Shown here: positions 1-5,691 of the stretch, piece by piece
How positions within the stretch are numbered: the first letter of the stretch is position 1
Layout: every line of letters starts with the position of its first letter
Source of the DNA: JAYRWD01 sp041918255
GTDB taxonomy: Bacteria > Patescibacteriota > Dojkabacteria > B142 > WJKM01
DNA length: 7,980 bases
Direction: 5' to 3'
NCBI GenBank assembly: GCA_041918255.1
Contig: JAYRWD010000037.1
Span: 1-7,980, forward strand
Made by a program: the position numbers and the translations under genes
Notes under the pieces: model-generated
What the model was told of the DNA's origin: nothing
The model's database searches: none
The model's input: the letters and a program-made list of their open reading frames with translations, nothing else

Positions 1-2491
1 AACAAATCCATCCCTCTTCTGCCTTATTCGCCGATAAGTTTACAACAGCGGTACCATTTAGAAATGTATCATCTCCAAATACTTGAGATCCAAATAATGG
101 ACCAGTTTGGTACCAATCAGGTTGTGATACCTCACAAGTATAATATACATTTGTTGTGACTTCAGCAGATTCATCAGAGCCAATAATAAATCGATATTGA
201 CCATTTGAACCAGTATTACTTGATGTAGCTTCGCTCATCAAAGACCATTCATTATTATACAATCGCACAGTCCAATCATTCATTACGTTATCACCCTCGT
301 CCTTAGTTCCATTCGCATTTTTGTCATGATACTTCCTACCAACCATAGTGAATCCGTCAACTTTGTAATTCCCAAAGTTAGCTTCGACCGATTCACCCTC
401 GCTTAATTCAAAGGTATAACAAGGTGTGTCATTCAACTCGGGATCAGGAATAGTATATGTCCACGCAGTTTTCTGAACTTCACAAACAGTATATGTATCA
501 GGTACTAGATTCGCAAAAGCATAATTCCCCATTTCATCCGTTTCTACCACGCTTTCCCCCAAACCTGGCTCTAAAGTCGCATCTCCATCGAGATCAATAA
601 ATATTTCCCATCCAACTAACTTTGGCTCTCCTTCGTCATAATCACCCTCTAAATCAATATCATTCCATTTGTACCCAGTAATATTTCCACCCTGAATATT
701 TCCAAATGTTAAATTAGCGCGAACTGTTTTATCACCTTCAGCAAAAGTAGTTTGCCAACAAACCTGTGCTTCGTCTGTGACTTCAGACTGATTCTCTACC
801 GCAACTCCGTTCTCAGATGCCCCAGGAGGATTGCTACCCAGCAATGGTCCAGATTGCATCCACCCGGTTTGATTAACCTCACATAGGTAATATGTTCCAT
901 AGGCATTTACGAATGATCTATATTGCCCATCCTCACCGGTATTGCTAGAGGTAACTTCGCTTACTAAATTCCAATTTGAATCGTAAGTTCGTACTGTCCA
1001 ATTATTCATATACTCCTCCCCATCTTCGTGATCAGGGATACCATCTAAGTTTCGATCGTGATATTTTTTACCTTGCAAAGCTAGACCTTGATATTTCGAA
1101 TTTCCAAAATCATTATTTAAACTATTTTCTCCAGATTCGTCAAGCAGTACTGAATAACATTGCATAAATCCAGGAGTATCTTGCACAAATAATCCCTTCT
1201 GTACCTCGCATACTGAGTAAGGAGTGTTTGAAATTTCGAGATCAGTAAATGAGTAGGAGCCATCAGCTGCGCTAAGAACGCTTGATTCATCGTCCTGATA
1301 GGTGTTGTCTCCGTTTTGATCAAGAAAAACTACCCAATTATCAAGACCAGCACCATTTTTTGTATTAAATACTTTTCCGGAGATTGAACCCAAATCGATA
1401 TTTAGAAAGTTCGCATTTGTCGTGGATTCAGTGGGTTCGAGCATGACCCCGTAACAGTAACCATCTTCAATCTTCTCTACTGATAAATTCGGATCGGAAG
1501 GCGCATAAGATTCGTTTGGTAGCACTTCTTTCCAACTAGAGCTTGCTAGATCTTCGCAAACATAATAATTCGTGTCATATACGACAGAGGCAAAACTAAA
1601 GGTTCCATCATCAAGGGTCAATGTTGTTGCAAGAAATTCCTGATTGGAGTCCAAAAGATTAACCGTTACGCCAGGGCTGGGAACATCATCAAATAATCCA
1701 TTATTATTCACATCTTCCATCACTTGGCCTGATATATCGACCGGAAGGCCGTTTACTCCAAATGATACGTTAGTTTCTGTTTCGCCACCTGTGAGAGTAA
1801 GTGCTATACATCCGTCAGGATCGGTTTGAGTCCAGTTTGTCTCTAAATCTACACACGCAAAATAATTTCCACTTATTACTTCGAGCAATTCATAGAAGCC
1901 ATTTGCGTCTGTGGTAGCTGATAGCCCTGTGGGAGCGGGAAGACCTGTTGTTGTTTCATAGTATAGTTCAACGTCCCAATCTTCGAGCAAATCACCCTCA
2001 ACTGTTCCATTTGGCTTCGAGTCAAGCATCACATATCCTTGTATTGTATTGGTGGGAGGAGCAACTACTGAAAGTATTTCAGTATCAACACATTTGTTAT
2101 TTTCCGCATCCACTAAATCAGAGGAAGTTTCGTCGGTATCAGCAAGGCATATATTCTCATCTGTAGCTGTTTCTTCTGTCACAAATGTAGGTACTTTTTC
2201 TGGCTCAGTTGTTTCTTCGTCAACTACGGGATTTTCCTCGCTCGATTCTTCAGTTACTTCTGGAGTAACTGGAACAACCTCTAATTCCGTAGGTTCGGTA
2301 TCTATTTCTGGTGTAGTTTCTTCACCTTCTGTTACTAAAGTAATTTGATCGTCATTTGAAACCGTTTCCTCTATTTGAGGCACAGTACCTTCTAAGTCTT
2401 GGGCTTTCACTAGTACTATAGGAAGGATCTGCTGGGCAAAGATCGACAAGGCAGTTATAAGGGCAAACATCGAGTAAAGCCTTCTTGTCAT
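1..2491 (-). CDS. Large secreted surface protein with tandem SdrD B-like domains (partial, C-terminus off the left edge)
   Basis: The frame is open without interruption from the ATG at 2491-2489 to the left edge, giving 830 residues and no stop. Residues 1-30 form a signal peptide: basic MTRRLYS, a hydrophobic stretch, then likely cleavage after VKA before QDLEG. Residues 31-148 are an acidic Thr/Glu/Pro-rich stalk. Six beta-sandwich repeats follow at about 149-246, 251-364, 368-464, 467-598, 601-708 and 711-830+. They resemble SdrD B/Cna-B-like domains, with opening loops such as DVNNNGLFDD, HDRNLDGIPDHED and HDKNANGTKDEG that look like Ca-binding sites, and a Y-x-x-C-E/D motif. Each repeat has two cysteines (213/228, 312/346, 428/445, 537/578, 670/691, 786/830), which suggests a disulfide per domain outside the cell. 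The expected role is adhesion or a cell-surface stalk; the anchoring signal would lie beyond the window. The start lacks a Shine-Dalgarno sequence. Met8 is an alternative start, but it would drop the basic n-region. Confidence 0.88.
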   Translation of the reverse strand, partial: MTRRLYSMFALITALSIFAQQILPIVLVKAQDLEGTVPQIEETVSNDDQITLVTEGEETTPEIDTEPTELEVVPVTPEVTEESSEENPVVDEETTEPEKVPTFVTEETATDENICLADTDETSSDLVDAENNKCVDTEILSVVAPPTNTIQGYVMLDSKPNGTVEGDLLEDWDVELYYETTTGLPAPTGLSATTDANGFYELLEVISGNYFACVDLETNWTQTDPDGCIALTLTGGETETNVSFGVNGLPVDISGQVMEDVNNNGLFDDVPSPGVTVNLLDSNQEFLATTLTLDDGTFSFASVVYDTNYYVCEDLASSSWKEVLPNESYAPSDPNLSVEKIEDGYCYGVMLEPTESTTNANFLNIDLGSISGKVFNTKNGAGLDNWVVFLDQNGDNTYQDDESSVLSAADGSYSFTDLEISNTPYSVCEVQKGLFVQDTPGFMQCYSVLLDESGENSLNNDFGNSKYQGLALQGKKYHDRNLDGIPDHEDGEEYMNNWTVRTYDSNWNLVSEVTSSNTGEDGQYRSFVNAYGTYYLCEVNQTGWMQSGPLLGSNPPGASENGVAVENQSEVTDEAQVCWQTTFAEGDKTVRANLTFGNIQGGNITGYKWNDIDLEGDYDEGEPKLVGWEIFIDLDGDATLEPGLGESVVETDEMGNYAFANLVPDTYTVCEVQKTAWTYTIPDPELNDTPCYTFELSEGESVEANFGNYKVDGFTMVGRKYHDKNANGTKDEGDNVMNDWTVRLYNNEWSLMSEATSSNTGSNGQYRFIIGSDESAEVTTNVYYTCEVSQPDWYQTGPLFGSQVFGDDTFLNGTAVVNLSANKAEEGWIC

Positions 2492-2531
2492 AAAAATATA
2501 GAAATAAAGTTAACTAGGAAATTTTCAAGGA

Positions 2532-2540
2532 ATTATAGCA
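2532..2540 (-). promoter_or_regulatory. Extended -10 promoter for the surface-protein gene
   Basis: On the minus strand this reads TGCTATAAT, a perfect extended -10 element (TGnTATAAT). It lies between the end of tRNA-Val and the surface-protein start codon. Transcription would begin near 2525, giving a leader of roughly 33 nt that is very AT-rich and has no ribosome binding site. No good -35 hexamer is visible, because that region falls in the tRNA 3' end. Read-through from the tRNA cluster is an alternative. Confidence 0.5.
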
Positions 2541-2554
2541 CAAAACAAATACTA

Positions 2555-2628
2555 TGGAGCTAGGGGGACTCGAACCTCCGACCTTTCCCATGTGAAGGGA
2601 ACGCTCTAACCAGCTGAGCCATAGCTCC
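2555..2628 (-). tRNA. tRNA-Val (anticodon CAC)
   Basis: The minus-strand sequence folds as a 74-nt cloverleaf. The acceptor stem is GGAGCTA/TAGCTCC with discriminator A. The D stem is GCTC/GAGC. The anticodon stem TTCCC/GGGAA encloses the loop TTCACAT, giving CAC for the valine codon GTG. The T arm contains TTCGAGT. The T stem GGAGG/CCCCC has one A-C mismatch at position 51-63. No CCA is encoded: TAG follows the discriminator base, so a CCA-adding enzyme is needed. It is the last tRNA of a three-gene minus-strand cluster. Confidence 0.95.
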
Positions 2629-2839
2629 GAATAGTGGTAATAGTCAATTATCAATTATCAATGTGCAATATACAATAGTCAATTGTCAATTATCAATATC
2701 AAAATTTATTAGTAGTAGAAAAAGTTTAATACTCAAACAGTCTATTATTAAAGATTTTATGTGTATTTGGTTTACGACATTGCTCTTATATTCTACTTTT
2801 TTGAGTATTGAATTTTGATATTCTAAAGTTATTTTCTTG
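2629..2839. repeat. tRNA spacer A, homologous to spacer B at 2913-3132
   Basis: This is the AT-rich spacer between tRNA-Val and tRNA-Ala(CGC), with no reading frame of note. Its whole length aligns by eye with the next spacer: both start with a CAAT heptamer array, then share aatttatta, tttaatact, ctattattaaagatttta / gattattaaagatttta, cttctattctac-like, and ttgagtattga blocks before the tRNA 3' end. With the adjoining tRNA this makes a unit of about 275 bp, tandemly duplicated and diverged. Confidence 0.8.
2638..2700. repeat. 7-bp tandem repeat array 1 (CAATNNN)
   Basis: CAAT recurs at 2645, 2652, 2659, 2666, 2673, 2680, 2687 and 2694, exactly every 7 bp for eight units, with a degenerate TAATAGT unit at 2638. 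Positions 5-7 vary (TAT, GTG, ATA, AGT, TGT, ATC). On the minus strand the unit reads NNNATTG, and some copies make TTGACA or TTGATA. It ends 9 bp before the 5' end of tRNA-Val. It resembles the short tandemly repeated heptanucleotides (STRR) known from cyanobacteria; function unknown. Confidence 0.9.
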
Positions 2840-2912
2840 TGGAGCTGAGGGGATTCGAACCCCCGGTCTCCTCAATGCGAATGAGGCGCTTTACCAGTTA
2901 AGCTACAGCCCC
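2840..2912 (-). tRNA. tRNA-Ala (anticodon CGC)
   Basis: This is a 73-nt cloverleaf on the minus strand. The acceptor stem GGGGCTG/CAGCTCC contains the G3-U70 wobble pair, the classic alanine identity element, with discriminator A. The D stem is GCTT/AAGC. The anticodon stem CCTCA/TGAGG encloses TTCGCAT, giving CGC for the codon GCG. The T arm is GGGGG-TTCGAAT-CCCCT. CCA is not encoded (CAA follows the discriminator base). It is very similar to the neighbouring tRNA-Ala(GGC) and probably arose with it by tandem duplication that included the spacer. Confidence 0.96.
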
Positions 2913-3132
2913 GATTTGTCGCGAACACAAAAAGTACTCAATAATCAATAGTCAATGTGCAATAGTCAATAAACAATAATCAATATTTAGAATTTATTAT
3001 TAATAGTATTAATTTAATACTTAAATAGTCGATTATTAAAGATTTTATATGTGTTCGATCAACAGCATCGCTTCTATTCTACCTCTTTACTTCTTTGAGT
3101 ATTGATCTTCGATATTTTAAAATTATTTATTT
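2913..3132. repeat. tRNA spacer B, diverged copy of spacer A
   Basis: This is the AT-rich spacer between the two tRNA-Ala genes, with no plausible coding frame. It matches spacer A in block order: heptamer array, AT-rich middle, the attaaagatttta block, a ttctattctac-like block, then ttgagtattga next to the upstream tRNA's 3' end. It also holds a 17-bp near-palindrome at 3005-3021 (8-bp arms around one T) that spacer A does not keep. If the cluster is one transcript, this spacer lies in the tRNA precursor. Confidence 0.8.
2939..2987. repeat. 7-bp tandem repeat array 2 (CAATNNN)
   Basis: CAAT recurs at 2939, 2946, 2953, 2960, 2967, 2974 and 2981, exactly every 7 bp for seven units, with variable last three bases (AAT, AGT, GTG, AGT, AAA, AAT, ATT). 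It starts 26 bp from the 5' end of tRNA-Ala(CGC), in the same relative place as array 1 before tRNA-Val. The three consecutive units CAATAGT-CAATGTG-CAATAGT show that unit variants are not random copies of array 1. Function unknown. Confidence 0.9.
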
Positions 3133-3208
3133 TGGTGGAGCTAAGGGGACTCGAACCCCTGATCTCTTCTATGCCATAGAAGCGCTCTACCAGCTAAGCT
3201 ATAGCCCC
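3133..3208 (-). tRNA. tRNA-Ala (anticodon GGC), CCA encoded
   Basis: The cloverleaf lies on the minus strand with its mature body at 3208-3136 (73 nt). The acceptor stem GGGGCTA/TAGCTCC has the alanine-specific G3-U70 pair and discriminator A. The D stem is GCTT/GAGC. The anticodon stem CTTCT/AGAAG encloses ATGGCAT, giving GGC for GCC and GCU codons. The T arm is AGGGG-TTCGAGT-CCCCT. CCA is encoded at 3135-3133, unlike the other three tRNA genes here. It is the promoter-proximal gene of the three-tRNA cluster. Confidence 0.97.
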
Positions 3209-3227
3209 AATTGAAAACTGTGTAAGT

Positions 3228-3258
3228 ATTATACATTAAATTGTTACTAAATTTGCAA
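3228..3258 (-). promoter_or_regulatory. Probable promoter of the tRNA cluster
   Basis: The minus strand has a perfect TATAAT at 3233-3228, 19 bp before the 5' end of tRNA-Ala(GGC). A weaker TTGCAA at 3258-3253 could serve as the -35 box, with a long 19-bp spacer. Transcription would begin about a dozen bases before the tRNA. No comparable box stands directly before the other two tRNAs, so all three may be read from here. Confidence 0.5.
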
Positions 3259-3306
3259 CTTACCAAATCACTTTGATTTAAGAGATTTTATTTTTTTGAT
3301 AAACAA

Positions 3307-3312
3307 TATAAT
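3307..3312 (+). promoter_or_regulatory. -10 box for the half-transporter gene
   Basis: TATAAT lies 31 bp before the transporter start codon, in the region between the divergent tRNA cluster and this gene. The -35 region is AT-rich without a recognisable hexamer at normal spacing. A start near 3319 would give a leader of about 25 nt containing a five-codon upstream frame. Confidence 0.4.
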
Positions 3313-3329
3313 ATGTATAGTATTATTTT

Positions 3330-3347
3330 ATGCTAAATAAACAATGA
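3330..3347 (+). other. Five-codon upstream frame overlapping the transporter start (ATGA)
   Basis: ATG CTA AAT AAA CAA TGA encodes MLNKQ and stops inside the start codon of the next gene, forming an ATGA overlap. The transporter start has no Shine-Dalgarno sequence, so translation could be coupled through this mini-frame. It could equally be chance in an AT-rich leader. Confidence 0.25.
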
Positions 3348-3991
3348 ATTTTAGCCTTGAAAAAATCGAAGAGGATCTAAAAGAGATGGAGCTAAGCAAA
3401 TTAAATCCCGTGATTCGATTTTTGACTTTGTCAGATATGATGATCTGGGGTGGCTATGATATGCTTCTTGCCCTCCTCGCAATTTTTTTACAACAACGGC
3501 TACTTGTGGAGAATAGCTTCGAAGTAATTGCCTTTGGAATGGCACTCTATTGGATAGGACGATCATTATTTCAAATCCCAATAGCCCGATTTCTGGATAA
3601 ACATAAAGGTTATATCGATGAGACAGTGGCCGTTGGGATAAGTTCAATCATAATTTCAATTTCAATTTTTGCCTATTTATGGGTAGATCAGCCCTATGAG
3701 TTGTATCTTGTTCAGTTACTATATGGAACTGGAGTTGCGATTAATCTTCCAGCATGGCGAAAAACATTCGCAAAATACCTAGATAAAGGAAAAGAGGGAA
3801 CTGAATATAGCGTCTATGATGTCTTGACTAATCTTACTGTGGCATTCTCCACCGCAATGGGTGGAATAATTGTAGAAAACTTTGGCGGGTTTACAACATT
3901 GATCTTAGTTTCTGGGAGCGTCGCGCTTTTGGGAATAATCCCATCAATATTTTTGCTTCAGAATAGGCAAATCAAACGTAGTAACAGTTGA
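3344..3991 (+). CDS. Half-size MFS-like membrane transporter (six helices)
   Basis: This 215-residue protein has a charged, soluble N-terminal segment (about 1-25) and then six predicted membrane helices near 28-50, 58-84, 93-113, 117-137, 157-178 and 182-206. The loop between helices 2 and 3 carries ARFLDKHKG (81-89), which resembles the MFS motif A (G-x-x-x-D-R/K-x-G). A full MFS protein has 12 helices in about 400 residues, so this is one six-helix half. It may work as a homodimer or be the remnant of a longer gene. The leading charged segment resembles the central loop that precedes helix 7, so it may be the C-terminal half. Substrate unknown. The start is preceded by in-frame stops and lacks a Shine-Dalgarno sequence. 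It ends on TGA 8 bp from the convergent exonuclease gene. Confidence 0.8.
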   Translation: MNFSLEKIEEDLKEMELSKLNPVIRFLTLSDMMIWGGYDMLLALLAIFLQQRLLVENSFEVIAFGMALYWIGRSLFQIPIARFLDKHKGYIDETVAVGISSIIISISIFAYLWVDQPYELYLVQLLYGTGVAINLPAWRKTFAKYLDKGKEGTEYSVYDVLTNLTVAFSTAMGGIIVENFGGFTTLILVSGSVALLGIIPSIFLLQNRQIKRSNS

Positions 3992-3999
3992 AGATGTAT

Positions 4000-4692
4000 C
4001 TAATAGGACAGTACGTTTTCGTTGTATCCCTTCTTGTAAAGTTGCGAAATAGCCGGTAATGTATCCATAACCTCATTAAGTAATTCAAACGTACCCCTTC
4101 GCTTAGCCATTTCAATTAGCTTTTCTCGGAGAGCGTCCAGATAGATAACATCTTGTACCATGTAGTAAATTTGTTGGTTTGACCAGTTTTCAGGTCCTAT
4201 ATCCCAGTCATTTAGACCTTTCTCATTATCCATCTGTTCAAAGTTTGGATCACAAAACATTCGCACAAGATGTTTCATAGAATAATCTGTTGTATTGGTC
4301 CAAGCAATCTTAGCCGCAACTTTAGTGTCAAAAATTTTGCCACGCAATCTTTCGCCCAAATAACGTTCTAACCTCGGTACATCTGACGAATAAACATGAA
4401 AAAGTTTTTCTATCTTCGGTTCAACCAGTAATTGAGATAGTTTTGAAGCTTTCTCTTTGCAAAATACCCAGATAATTTCAACTCTTGTACTTTCTGAACC
4501 AGAATTTTCTCTTGAAGCTATTTGAATAACGCATAATTTATCTTGCAGTGGGTTAAATGAAAGATATTCGGTGTCCAAGGCGATCCAGGGAGAATTTGAA
4601 TAATCAAGTGTCAAATCTTCTCCTATATATACATCTTGCTTTACTTCTTGGTCAGAACGATAAGGATTTTTAATTTTAAAGGACTTAACCAT
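4000..4692 (-). CDS. DEDDy-type 3'-5' exonuclease, RNase D-like
   Basis: The 230-residue protein shows all three Exo motifs of the DEDDy exonuclease fold. Exo I is WIALDTEYLSF with D40 and E42, Exo II is LFHVYSSDVPRL with D104, and Exo III is Y-x-x-x-D with Y177 and D181 in YYMVQDVIYLDAL. The segment before Exo III (NDWDIGPENWSNQQIYY) matches the W...Q..YA pattern of RNase D. By family it would remove 3' nucleotides from RNA (tRNA trimming, RNA turnover) using two metal ions in the cytoplasm. RNase D of E. coli is about 375 residues with C-terminal HRDC domains; these are absent here, so this is the short catalytic-domain form. The gene follows the membrane-protein gene by 13 bp and probably shares its transcript. 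It stops on TAG. No ribosome binding site is visible. Confidence 0.88.
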   Translation of the reverse strand: MVKSFKIKNPYRSDQEVKQDVYIGEDLTLDYSNSPWIALDTEYLSFNPLQDKLCVIQIASRENSGSESTRVEIIWVFCKEKASKLSQLLVEPKIEKLFHVYSSDVPRLERYLGERLRGKIFDTKVAAKIAWTNTTDYSMKHLVRMFCDPNFEQMDNEKGLNDWDIGPENWSNQQIYYMVQDVIYLDALREKLIEMAKRRGTFELLNEVMDTLPAISQLYKKGYNENVLSY

Positions 4693-4705
4693 TGGAATTA
4701 TAAAG

Positions 4706-5569
4706 TTATAAGTTTAATGGGTTTTCGCGGTTTTTTAGCACAGCTTGCGCAATGAGATGAGGTTCGACATAAAGAATCGTAATGATAAACATAACAAATA
4801 TAAGCGGTATAAATAAGAACCCAATCAAAATTAATACTAGTAACATATTAAAAAGGTAAATAACATATAGGATCAAATATGGAACAATAGTCATAATGCC
4901 CTGAACAAAATAGTCCTTCAAATGGCTTCTCAACTCATGAAGAAAATATGATATATCAAAAGCCTTCCGAAACCCATGTTTTTCGATAATATCCACAAGA
5001 CAAATTTTACCGGGCATTAATACAAATAGTGCGTAAAGTAGTATGAGTATAAATAGAAGACATGAACCCAGAATAAATAAAACCACTGTTAGAGGCTCGG
5101 GGTTTTTATCTTGATTCGCACTCATGAAAACAAGTGGGACAAAGGTAATTAAATACAAAATTATAAATGGTAAGGCATAGAAGGTCATTAAGACGTAATA
5201 TTTGAAACCAATCCGAATAGTTTCTTTTAATTTGAAAGTTGGCAACTCATCAAAGCTGGTTTCCTTTAGTTTTGAGCGAATTAGATACAAGGTATTTTGG
5301 ATTTTTATACCCATAATGGTAAACGATACAAAAGTAGCTAGGAGAGTATAAATAATTAAGAGTAGGATAGAAATACCAAGAAATATAGTTGTGGTTGTAT
5401 CGGAGCTATTAAAATTGTCCTGGCTCGAACTCGAACTTAGCAAGATAAATGGCACATACATTCCTACCATAAGCACAAAGTAGAGAAGTATATACAAAAA
5501 TATTCTGAATATGGAGTGGTTTCTTAGTGGTGATTTCCAGAAAAAATTAAACGCTTTTCCAAGGTCCAT
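4706..5569 (-). CDS. Six-helix membrane protein, DUF4013-like
   Basis: This is a 287-residue, strongly hydrophobic protein. Predicted helices lie near 22-45, 60-90, 122-149, 160-187, 221-243 and 244-269. A Ser/Asn/Thr-rich loop (45-61) and an Asn/Asp/Lys loop (151-159) separate them. The opening MDLGKAFNFFWKSP and the pattern after helix 2 (an amphipathic stretch with DELPTFKL before a glycine-led helix) recall the uncharacterised DUF4013 family, where a short N-terminal helix starts with D-x-G-K-A-F. That family link is from memory and only moderately sure. No catalytic or ligand motif is evident, so no function is assigned. It sits 122 bp after the oxidoreductase gene and 13 bp before the exonuclease gene. 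The start codon follows an AT-only leader with a run of T and has no ribosome binding site. Confidence 0.75.
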   Translation of the reverse strand: MDLGKAFNFFWKSPLRNHSIFRIFLYILLYFVLMVGMYVPFILLSSSSSQDNFNSSDTTTTIFLGISILLLIIYTLLATFVSFTIMGIKIQNTLYLIRSKLKETSFDELPTFKLKETIRIGFKYYVLMTFYALPFIILYLITFVPLVFMSANQDKNPEPLTVVLFILGSCLLFILILLYALFVLMPGKICLVDIIEKHGFRKAFDISYFLHELRSHLKDYFVQGIMTIVPYLILYVIYLFNMLLVLILIGFLFIPLIFVMFIITILYVEPHLIAQAVLKNRENPLNL

Positions 5570-5691
5570 AATTTTAGTTTAAAAAAAATTAATAACTAAT
5601 TTTAGTACATTATTAGAAATTACTTAATCAAAATATTAGATTTATTGTTAATTCTCTCTTTATACTAAAGTATTGCTCTGTTCAAATTGAT
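5570..5691. other. AT-rich intergenic gap between two minus-strand gene pairs
   Basis: The gap separates the oxidoreductase from the membrane-protein gene and is long enough for a promoter. The minus strand has TTGAAC at 5685-5680 and TATAAA at 5664-5659 with a short 15-bp spacer, a weak promoter candidate that would give a leader of about 80 nt. No convincing terminator hairpin is present; CTTTA/TAAAG at 5658-5670 is only 5 bp and lacks a T run. Confidence 0.3.

Noticed and set aside
976..2348. Plus-strand short frames, including a Ser/Val-rich 99-residue one at 2049-2348
   Set aside because: They lie antisense to the 830-residue surface-protein frame. Their composition (Ser/Val-rich) is what antisense of a Thr/Glu-rich region gives, and no start signals are seen.
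2638..2987. CRISPR array
   Set aside because: The repeat is 7 bp with no spacers of constant length in the CRISPR range and no cas genes nearby.
3005..3021. 17-bp palindrome AGTATTAA-T-TTAATACT as an operator or terminator
   Set aside because: It consists mostly of A/T, has a single-base centre that cannot form a normal loop, and is not kept in the homologous spacer, so chance in AT-rich DNA is the simpler view.
3351..3647. Minus-strand frame of 98 residues opposite the transporter
   Set aside because: It is antisense to a clear membrane protein with coherent helices and has no recognisable domain.
3989..3991. Possible UGA recoding (Gly or Trp), as in some Patescibacteria lineages
   Set aside because: TGA ends the transporter at a sensible length, and none of the long frames in the window contains an internal TGA; Trp is always TGG. 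The standard code fits. Reading through would add only four residues, so this one case is not proof.
5658..5670. Terminator after the oxidoreductase gene
   Set aside because: The stem is only 5 bp of mostly A-T pairs and no T run follows on the minus strand.
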